Shown piece after piece: positions 13,390 to 19,003 of a DNA stretch of 19,003 bases. This DNA is from an uncultured Lachnospiraceae bacterium. Its GTDB lineage: Bacteria; Bacillota; Clostridia; Lachnospirales; Lachnospiraceae. A program made the position numbers and the translations under genes. The number at the start of each line of letters is the position of its first letter. Position 1 is the first letter of the stretch. The stretch covers positions 1-19,003 of the forward strand of contig CACZQT010000366.1 in assembly GCA_902783295.1 (NCBI GenBank), in the 5' to 3' direction. The notes under the pieces are model-generated. The model had not been told where the DNA came from. It searched no databases and was given only the letters and a program-made list of their open reading frames with translations.

Positions 13390-14346
13390 TTATTTATACG
13401 TTGTATAGATATAGAAGGAATTTCCGTAACTCTGAGGACTGTTGCCCAGTTTCTTTGTCTGTGTAACAACCTTGTAGTAATAATCCTTATATTTCTCGAA
13501 GGATTTTCCCTTGAAGCTGCTGATGGTATATGTAGTTTTCGAAGAAGAAACGGTCGCGATCTTCTTGAAGCCGCTGTCCTTCTTCGTAGACATGTAGATA
13601 ATATACTTGGTCGCGCCTTTGACCTTGCCCCAGCTGATCTTTACCTTTTTGCCGTCCACCAGCTTGGCGCTCTTCAGAATCGGCTGAGGAACAATCTTCT
13701 TATAGGAAGACCAGGCTCCGTAATATGTCGTATCATTATAAAAGCTCTTGATGTAAGGGCGGACCCGGAGCTTTGCAGCCGTATTATATCCCTTATAAGT
13801 AGAGAGGCTTAATGTATTGGTATATTCCTCGCCTTTCTGAATCACCTTGTTGGAAGAGTTTCTGATCTCATACTGATAGCGGATGGAAGCATCTCCGGAT
13901 ACCGGTGTCCAGGATGTCCGGAGTCCCTTCTGGCCGGAGCCGAAATCATACTTTCCGAACTTGGTAACTTTACCGGGTTTGGTATAGCAGGTAGTCGATC
14001 CGCAAGAGTATCTGCCGGGAGTCGCCGAGTTCATAAACTGATAAACCAGTTCCACTTTCACATAGTACTGGCAGCCGGGCGTGCATTCTATCAGGCTGTT
14101 TGTCGTCGATGTTAATCCGCACTGAGCCGTCTTCGTGATCTGAGAAGCACTGGGCCCCCAGCTGACTTCATAGTACAGGTCCTGATAGTTCGTATTCCCT
14201 GTATGCAGATTCGCATCCCAGGTAAAGGTAACTCCGGTGGTGGTGGCGCCTGTCTGCTTTACAGCCGCCTCTGCCTTTCCGGCGGGAAGGAATAAGAAGA
14301 AGGCAGTCAAAAGTGCCAGACTTCCAAGGATCATCTTTTTCTTCAT
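13390..14346 (-). CDS. Secreted protein with three fibronectin-III-like segments
   Basis: The protein has 318 residues from the ATG at 14346, which has AAGGAG 7 nt upstream; an in-frame ATG 39 nt earlier has none. Residues 1-27 form a Sec signal peptide (MKKKMILGSLALLTAFFLF, then LPAGKAEA), with cleavage likely after AEA. Three FN3-like stretches follow: about 28-125, 126-225 and 226-318. The last is the clearest (KKVKISWGKVKGATKYIIYMS, then YYYKVVTQ). Cysteines cluster in the first segment (CGL, ECTPGC, YSCGSTTC), suggesting disulfides. No anchor, LPXTG motif or enzymatic domain is seen, so it is probably released or wall-associated. Function is unknown. It lies downstream of tldE but has a 156-nt gap with its own likely promoter region. 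Confidence 0.85.
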   Translation of the reverse strand: MKKKMILGSLALLTAFFLFLPAGKAEAAVKQTGATTTGVTFTWDANLHTGNTNYQDLYYEVSWGPSASQITKTAQCGLTSTTNSLIECTPGCQYYVKVELVYQFMNSATPGRYSCGSTTCYTKPGKVTKFGKYDFGSGQKGLRTSWTPVSGDASIRYQYEIRNSSNKVIQKGEEYTNTLSLSTYKGYNTAAKLRVRPYIKSFYNDTTYYGAWSSYKKIVPQPILKSAKLVDGKKVKISWGKVKGATKYIIYMSTKKDSGFKKIATVSSSKTTYTISSFKGKSFEKYKDYYYKVVTQTKKLGNSPQSYGNSFYIYTTYK

Positions 14347-14404
14347 GGTAAAACTCCTTTCTGATGGATAAGCTGATGAGAGCACATCCTGTGCACTGAC
14401 CGGA

Positions 14405-14478
14405 TCAGTACATTTTGACTTCTATGCATTGTTCCGCAGCCTTTATACACCTTACCCGGCTGCAGTTCAGTACGTTTT
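14405..14478. repeat. Spaced direct repeat TCAGTAC[A/G]TTTT upstream of the secreted FN3 gene
   Basis: TCAGTACATTTT (14405-14416) and TCAGTACGTTTT (14467-14478) lie 62 bp apart. The first overlaps the inverted repeat ACTGA-N5-TCAGT (14395-14409), and GCACA-N3-TGTGC (14382-14394) is adjacent. A TATAAA lies between the copies on the minus strand, with a weak CTGAAC 17 bp upstream. This could be the regulatory region of the FN3 gene. Confidence 0.35.
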
Positions 14479-14502
14479 ATTTCCACTGCCGCACGATTCT
14501 GA

Positions 14503-15780
14503 TTAAACAATCCCCGTAATATGCAGGCCTTCCAGCCTGGTTGCGGAAGGAATCAGCCAGGAGTTGACCTGCATCTGCTCCTGTGACATCCTCATTGTTT
14601 TCATGGCTTCTGTCATGGAGCCGCTCACAGAACCGCCCGTTACAATCCGTACCTGCCCGTCCTTATGCAGATATCCCAGACGGATTTCTCCGGCAATATC
14701 GCCGCCGACGGGATCCACCTGGAAATCGGAAAATTCCACCAGCTCCAGATAGTCTCCCTGCCGCAGCTCTTCTTCACTGCAGCTTCCGCCGCAGGCTGCC
14801 ACGTTGTAAACCAGAGAGCTTTCCTTCAGCCCCAGATACTGGCTGAACATACGGCCTCCCCAGAAATTCTCCGCCACGCCGTCCCGGATCAGGAAACGGC
14901 GGGCGATCGCAGCCCCTTCTTCATCCACCGGCATGTTCCGGGAAGAATTGGGCAGAGAAGGCAGGGCTTCCAGCGTCAGCTTATCCCCTGTCTGCCCGGG
15001 GCAGATGGGCTGTCCCGCTTCCCAGCTGCTGAGTTTCCTGACTTTGAAGGAAGCCGCCATGCGATCTTTGAAATACCCGTACAGCTCTTTTGCATCGTGT
15101 CCGGAAAACAGGACATCGATTCCTTCTGCTTTCGGCATAGGCTCCGCCGCCAGACGGTCCCTGCCCACTTTCATGGCTTTTTCCACATCCTGCTTCAGCT
15201 GTTCCGGATCGCAGGTCCCGGATTCAAAATTCCGGTAGATTTCGATCTCATGCCCGTCTTTCCGGGCGTTCACCACCACTTCGACCATGGAAGAAGGCCA
15301 GGAGAACGTAGTTTCCACGCCGCACGAATTCCAGTACTTCTTTGTCATCCGGCTGACGAAGATCTCATAGGAGTTAATATCCGCCTCTTCTGTCTCCGCC
15401 GCTTCTGTCATGGCTTTCAGGAAATCCCCAGCCATAGCTTCCGGTTCCGGTACGTCCGAGGATACCGGCGGAAGCGGTTTATCGTTCAGTGTGTAGAAAG
15501 GATTTTTCACCAGGCCGGCCCGGAAGGTAAGATCTTTCAGGAGGCGGTCAATCTCTTCATCCGATGCTGTGGGAGAAATCTCCCCGGCAGCGCTTCCCAG
15601 GTATTTGCCGTCCTCCAGTGCCCGGTAGATCACTACTTCGATCGTCCGCGTATCCACCACCCGGTTCTGATCCAGCCTGTGGCGTATAAAGTAAAACTCC
15701 CATCCTTCCCGGAGGGTCTCCTTCAGTTCCCAGGCGTCCGGGCCAAGGGCTATGAGCTTATTCTTAATTTTATCTGTCAT
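14503..15780 (-). CDS. tldE: TldE/PmbA family protein, partner of TldD
   Basis: This is the 425-residue non-catalytic-type partner of the TldD/TldE heterodimeric metalloprotease. In E. coli the pair trims peptides such as microcin B17 and the CcdA antitoxin. The sequence keeps the family layout: N-terminal strand-helix region, a middle RFLIRDGVAENFWGGRMFSQYLG, NVAACGGSC, and the C-terminal SDFQVDPVGGDIAGEIRLGY and IVTGGSVSGSM blocks. No HExxxH is present, as expected for TldE. The ATG at 15780 overlaps the tldD stop by one base (TGATG), the arrangement of translational coupling; a GTG three bases upstream is also possible. No strong separate RBS is seen. No terminator is evident after the stop. 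Confidence 0.92.
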   Translation of the reverse strand: MTDKIKNKLIALGPDAWELKETLREGWEFYFIRHRLDQNRVVDTRTIEVVIYRALEDGKYLGSAAGEISPTASDEEIDRLLKDLTFRAGLVKNPFYTLNDKPLPPVSSDVPEPEAMAGDFLKAMTEAAETEEADINSYEIFVSRMTKKYWNSCGVETTFSWPSSMVEVVVNARKDGHEIEIYRNFESGTCDPEQLKQDVEKAMKVGRDRLAAEPMPKAEGIDVLFSGHDAKELYGYFKDRMAASFKVRKLSSWEAGQPICPGQTGDKLTLEALPSLPNSSRNMPVDEEGAAIARRFLIRDGVAENFWGGRMFSQYLGLKESSLVYNVAACGGSCSEEELRQGDYLELVEFSDFQVDPVGGDIAGEIRLGYLHKDGQVRIVTGGSVSGSMTEAMKTMRMSQEQMQVNSWLIPSATRLEGLHITGIV

Positions 15781-17216
15781 CACCCAAGTCTCGCTTTCGT
15801 CTTCAGGTACGGGCCTCCGTCCGCCACTTTTACCATTTCCTTATATCCCTTGCCGCAGTATCCGTTGCCTTCTACCGCCAGATCCCGGCTTGCCATGGAG
15901 ATATTCCCAAGCAGGTCCGGAACGTAGCCGGTCATAACAAGCGGAGCTGCTACTTTTCCCGTCAGCTTTCCGTCGCGGATTTCATACCCCCGGGAAATAA
16001 TGCACTGGATTCCCCAGTGCTTGGGATCCTCCATACCGCTCTCCGTTCCCCGCAGCAGATAGCCATGGGATACTGAGGCAATCATATCCTCCAGGGAGTC
16101 AGTACCCGGTTCGAACAGGGTATTTGTCATCCTTGTATATACTTTGTGTGAATAATTCTGCCGCTTTCCGTTCCCGGTCGGTTCGACCCCCAGACGCGCG
16201 GCGCTCAGTGCATCGCAGATCCCGGTTTTCAGAATTCCATGGTCAATTTCCGTTACATCACCGGCCAGGGTTCCTTCGTCATCAAATGCATAGGCCGTTA
16301 CGCTTTCGGCGCAGAGAGCGCCTTCATGCATTGTCACCAGATCGGAACCGACCCGTTTGCCGATGTATTCCGCTCCAAGGGCACGTTTTTTTACAAACAT
16401 GTCCATCTCAACCCCGTGTCCGAAGGCTTCATGAGCAATCAGCCCCGCGATGCCCGGATCCGCGATGATCTCATATTCCCCGGGAACAACCCGCTCGGAA
16501 GACAGCATTTCTTCCATGGTCTTCGGAGCTTCTGCAAGCTTTTCTTTGAGACCTTCCAGGATCTCCGTTCCTCCGCAGCCGGATACACCGGAATACACCA
16601 GCTTGGTATCCCCGTCTTTGGACGGAGAAAATGCCACAACGGTTCCTTCTGTGTATACATAACTCTGCCGGAGAAAACGGTTCTTTGTCAGGAAGAGTTT
16701 GGAAATATGCGTGGACAATGCTCTGATCCCGCAGTCTACAGCGCCCGGTATTGTTCTCATTCCTTCGTCCGAAAGAGCTGTCATGGTCTCCGTCAGCGCT
16801 TCGAGATCCGTTTCTTCCGGCAGGATTTCAACGTCCTTCTCTACGAACAGGACCAGAGGCTCATCCGAAAGCAAAGGCGTTTCATAAACAAGAGTCCCGG
16901 ATGCCTCCAGCAGCCGGAACTGCGCCGCCAGATTCTTTTTCACCCGGTCCAGTACTTCCTGCGGTTTTTCAGGATTCCAGTCATTAAAAGCTGCCTCGCT
17001 GAATAATCCGCTGCGGCATACCCGGATGACACACCCCCGCTCTGTAGTGAGGTTGGAATTGGAAACACTTTTACTGGCCTGTGAGATACTTACATTATAA
17101 CCGCAGGAATCCGTGGCCAGAATGCTTACATATTCATATTCTTTCCCCAGCCCGTCCACAATCTGCCGCAAAGACGGCAGACAGGCATCGAGCCAGGGAG
17201 AAAAGGGTGCTTTCAT
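15780..17216 (-). CDS. tldD: TldD family zinc metalloprotease
   Basis: The 478-residue catalytic subunit has the zinc motif HEAFGHGVE (262-270): His262 and His267 as ligands with Glu263 as the likely base. Supporting family blocks are PGIAGLIAHEAFGH, GTLAGDVTEIDHGILK, GNGKRQNYSHKVYTRMTNT, and the C-terminal GNGYCGKGYKEM with the conserved Cys region near the active site. Length is normal for TldD. GAGGAGG overlaps the stop codon of the upstream lyxose isomerase gene (TGAGGAGG), 9 nt gap, so the two are co-transcribed and tightly packed. TldE follows with a one-base overlap, so the two subunits should be made together. The peptide substrate in this organism is not evident. Confidence 0.95.
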   Translation of the reverse strand: MKAPFSPWLDACLPSLRQIVDGLGKEYEYVSILATDSCGYNVSISQASKSVSNSNLTTERGCVIRVCRSGLFSEAAFNDWNPEKPQEVLDRVKKNLAAQFRLLEASGTLVYETPLLSDEPLVLFVEKDVEILPEETDLEALTETMTALSDEGMRTIPGAVDCGIRALSTHISKLFLTKNRFLRQSYVYTEGTVVAFSPSKDGDTKLVYSGVSGCGGTEILEGLKEKLAEAPKTMEEMLSSERVVPGEYEIIADPGIAGLIAHEAFGHGVEMDMFVKKRALGAEYIGKRVGSDLVTMHEGALCAESVTAYAFDDEGTLAGDVTEIDHGILKTGICDALSAARLGVEPTGNGKRQNYSHKVYTRMTNTLFEPGTDSLEDMIASVSHGYLLRGTESGMEDPKHWGIQCIISRGYEIRDGKLTGKVAAPLVMTGYVPDLLGNISMASRDLAVEGNGYCGKGYKEMVKVADGGPYLKTKARLG

Positions 17217-17225
17217 AAAACCTCC

Positions 17226-17915
17226 TCAGACTTTTGCCGGCGGATATTCATTGCAGAGAAGCCGGTAGGGCGGTTCGTCTTCTTCGATCGCCGGAAACCT
17301 TCCTACCGGAGGGTCAAAATGATTATCCGTGTTATCATCATTGCACTCGCTGACCTCTCCGATCAGCACAGCTCCGGTACCGGGTTCCACTTCAAAATCA
17401 TGGTACAGCCCCTGCTGGATGGAGATGCTTTCGCCCGGCGCCAGCCGGACCTGAGTTCCTGCAGGAACCACTTTTACAACCCCGTCCAGATGTACTGTCA
17501 CATCCGAAACCCGGTCTACGCTTTCATCCGGCAGGGAATTGAATACACGGATCAGCAGAACGCCTCCGGCCCGGTTGATGATATCCTCCTGCTTGCTCCA
17601 GTGGAAATGATTCGGCGCATACTGGCCCTCCATCAGGTAAAGCAGCTTTTCGGCATAGGTCTTGGGGTATTTATCCGTCATTTTGCGGTTTCCGTTCCGA
17701 AGCGTAATCAGGGAGAACCCTACTTCCCTGAACTTCCCTAGGCCATAATCCGTAATATCCCAACCCAGCATGTTGTCCCGGATCTCATCATACTCGCTGC
17801 CGAGTTCTTCCCATGTCTCCGGGGTGAATCCGCAGAAAGGCGGAAGTGACACGCGGTATTCCTGCAGCATCCCTTCCATCTCCTTCAAAGCCTGGTTAAT
17901 TTCCGAACGTTTCAT
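17226..17915 (-). CDS. D-lyxose ketol-isomerase
   Basis: The 229-residue cupin-fold enzyme is of the D-lyxose isomerase family, related to B. subtilis YdaE, which interconverts D-lyxose and D-xylulose (often also D-mannose and D-fructose). Metal ligands are visible as NHFHWSKQEDI (His103, His105, Glu110) and His172 in GLYHDFEVEPG. Supporting stretches are KTYAEKLLYLMEGQ and GESISIQQG. The start at 17915 (MKRSEINQAL) is set by GGGAGGAAGG; an upstream in-frame ATG at 17981 would overlap the previous gene by 53 nt and lacks an RBS. It lies 13 nt after the TPR-protein gene and 9 nt before tldD. No sugar transporter, kinase or regulator is in the window, so its physiological sugar is unclear. Confidence 0.92.
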   Translation of the reverse strand: MKRSEINQALKEMEGMLQEYRVSLPPFCGFTPETWEELGSEYDEIRDNMLGWDITDYGLGKFREVGFSLITLRNGNRKMTDKYPKTYAEKLLYLMEGQYAPNHFHWSKQEDIINRAGGVLLIRVFNSLPDESVDRVSDVTVHLDGVVKVVPAGTQVRLAPGESISIQQGLYHDFEVEPGTGAVLIGEVSECNDDNTDNHFDPPVGRFPAIEEDEPPYRLLCNEYPPAKV

Positions 17916-17928
17916 AACCTTCCTCCCG

Positions 17929-19003
17929 TCACTCCGGTGCATCCGGGCCAATGCCCAGAACCTGGTCTGCAGAAAGAACAATAAACTCCGTCTCCAGACG
18001 GCTGCCCGGATTTCTGCTGTCCGCCCGGTTCACCAGAAAACCGCTTTCTGTTACGGTCCACTGCAGGTCCTCTCCCCGGTCTCTCACCGAAACCAGGAGC
18101 TTCCATACATCTTCAAACAGATAAATATCCGTGTCCCTTTCTGTATCCGCCCGGAGATAACACCTTCCCAGTGAGTCCGTGATGATCACCAGTGTTTTAT
18201 AAAGCGGTGCCCTGGTTGTAGACTGAAGAACCCAGTCCTCCCCCTCCTGACGGTATACAGCCAGCCCTGCCTCTTCGGAAACCACTTTTCCGGCAATACC
18301 GCCCTCAAACAGGGCAGCCTCTGTCTGTGCCAGCTTTGCCTTCGCCTCCTGCTCCTCCTGTAGCTGCCGGCAGGTAACTGCCTTTAAGGCACTGTCCCTG
18401 TAATTTCCAAGGGTAAGAAAAACCTCTCTGGCAGCTTCATACTGCCCGGCTTCCATCATACCGGCTGCCTGGTCGTAAACGGTCTGCTGTTTGGCATTTT
18501 TCGCCACCGCCAGCTGAACCAGGCTGTCGCTGTAATCTCCCAGGATCTCCAGAATGGCGATGGCCATATCGTAATCTCCCGCTTCCATGAATTCCATGGC
18601 TTTGCGGTATGAGAGTTCTTTTCCGGATTCTCCCGCTGCAGTATCCGCTGTGTAGGATGTCTCCGGAACGGGTGGTTCCGGAACTTCCGTTTCCGCCGGT
18701 AATGATTCCGCCGGCAGCGTCTCCGCCGGTAACGTTTCTGCGCTTATGGTTTCCTCCGCCGGCGTTTCGCTTTCCGAAGCTTCCGTTCCAGAAACAGGCA
18801 CAGGCTCCGGCGCTTCTGTTTCCGGCACAAGGGTTTCCTCTGCCAGCGTTTCCGCGGTCGTAGGAACCACACTGCCGATTCCTCCGGAAGGCATCAGGTT
18901 ATGATTTTCCGCCTTTACGGGTTCTGTCTCTGCCGGGTCCGCTGCAATGGGTTCCGTCACTGCAGGCTCTGTTTCTTCGGTCTGCGCCTGCGTAGGAAGC
19001 ACA
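17929..19003 (-). CDS. Extracytoplasmic TPR-like repeat protein with Pro/Glu/Thr linker (5' end missing)
   Basis: At least 358 residues are visible; the N-terminus lies beyond 19003, and a GTG at 19002 is not a credible start. The first 130 residues are a low-complexity Glu/Pro/Thr/Ala linker with ETLPA repeats (18691-18735). Next come two TPR-like units (YRKAMEFMEAGDYDMAIAIL..LGDYSDS and YDQAAGMMEAGQYEAAREVF..LGNYRDS), a pattern common in clostridial surface and zinc-ribbon/membrane proteins. The C-terminal 130 residues (AVYRQEGEDWVLQST, RLETEFIVLSADQVLG) form an unrecognised beta-rich domain. I infer a membrane anchor or zinc ribbon upstream, not visible here. It is followed after 13 nt by the lyxose isomerase gene, probably as one operon. 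Confidence 0.85.
   Translation of the reverse strand, partial: VLPTQAQTEETEPAVTEPIAADPAETEPVKAENHNLMPSGGIGSVVPTTAETLAEETLVPETEAPEPVPVSGTEASESETPAEETISAETLPAETLPAESLPAETEVPEPPVPETSYTADTAAGESGKELSYRKAMEFMEAGDYDMAIAILEILGDYSDSLVQLAVAKNAKQQTVYDQAAGMMEAGQYEAAREVFLTLGNYRDSALKAVTCRQLQEEQEAKAKLAQTEAALFEGGIAGKVVSEEAGLAVYRQEGEDWVLQSTTRAPLYKTLVIITDSLGRCYLRADTERDTDIYLFEDVWKLLVSVRDRGEDLQWTVTESGFLVNRADSRNPGSRLETEFIVLSADQVLGIGPDAPE
18691..18735 (-). repeat. Three tandem 15-nt repeats coding ETLPA
   Basis: Three 15-nt units, TTCCGCCGGTAATGA, TTCCGCCGGCAGCGT and CTCCGCCGGTAACGT on the plus strand, lie end to end and code (T/S)LPAE repeats in the linker of the TPR-like protein. Diverged neighbours on both sides suggest repeat expansion and contraction by slippage. 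The unit keeps the frame, so copy-number change alters linker length only. Confidence 0.7.

Noticed and set aside
14665..15927. Rightward open frame of 420 codons opposite tldE
   Set aside because: It is antisense to a recognised family gene and crosses the tldE/tldD junction; no RBS or homology-like motif.
18970..19003. GTG near the window edge as start of the TPR-like protein
   Set aside because: The frame stays open to the edge and the sequence there is mid-linker, without RBS or signal peptide; the true start is outside.
1..19003. CRISPR arrays, insertion sequences, prophage or integrase genes
   Set aside because: No regularly spaced repeats, transposase or integrase motifs, or attachment-site duplications at the tRNA gene were seen.

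Overview
The window reads as a chromosomal segment of a Gram-positive anaerobe of the class Clostridia, most likely a Lachnospiraceae-type gut bacterium. This rests on the gene order rplU-rpmA-obg-yhbY-nadD/yqeK-rsfS, the NadD-YqeK fusion, a DUF6465-type protein, strong AGGAGG ribosome binding sites, TTGACA/TATAAT-type promoters and a CIRCE heat-shock operator. The assignment is by recognition, not by a database search. Nearly every gene lies on the minus strand; the exception is tmcAL. There is no insertion sequence, phage gene or CRISPR array, so this is essentially core chromosome with a few accessory envelope genes.

Layout. Positions 1-1317 hold the 3'-truncated and frameshifted gene of a PurF-like phosphoribosyltransferase. 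Next come a terminator and tRNA-Ser(CGA), then a lysine/alanine-rich DUF6465-type protein with its own promoter. Positions 2185-6281 form the ribosome-assembly operon, read leftward from a clear promoter at 6253-6281: L21 leader, rplU, rpmA, an internal terminator-like hairpin, obg, yhbY, nadD-yqeK fusion, rsfS. It couples two 50S proteins with a 50S-assembly GTPase, an RNA-binding protein, an NAD-biosynthesis enzyme and the ribosome silencing factor.

Positions 6310-8435 carry htpG (Hsp90) with a promoter, a CIRCE operator and two leader hairpins. Divergent from it is tmcAL (8588-9766), a tRNA-Met modification enzyme. Its 3' coding end contains the terminator of the convergent lipoprotein gene.

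Positions 9777-13265 form a tightly overlapping minus-strand trio: an EamA-type transporter, a PflX-like radical SAM protein and a two-part lipoprotein. A 15-bp perfect inverted repeat lies upstream of it. Positions 13390-14346 encode a secreted protein with three fibronectin-III-like segments. Positions 14503-19003 form another minus-strand cluster: a secreted TPR-like protein with a Pro/Glu/Thr linker (incomplete at the window edge), a D-lyxose isomerase, TldD and TldE.

I found no clearly new multi-gene system. The observations most worth checking are the Cys-less and frameshifted PurF paralog, L27 without its usual Firmicutes extension and without the Prp gene, the transporter/radical-SAM/lipoprotein trio, the terminator buried in tmcAL, and palindromes overlapping two promoters.
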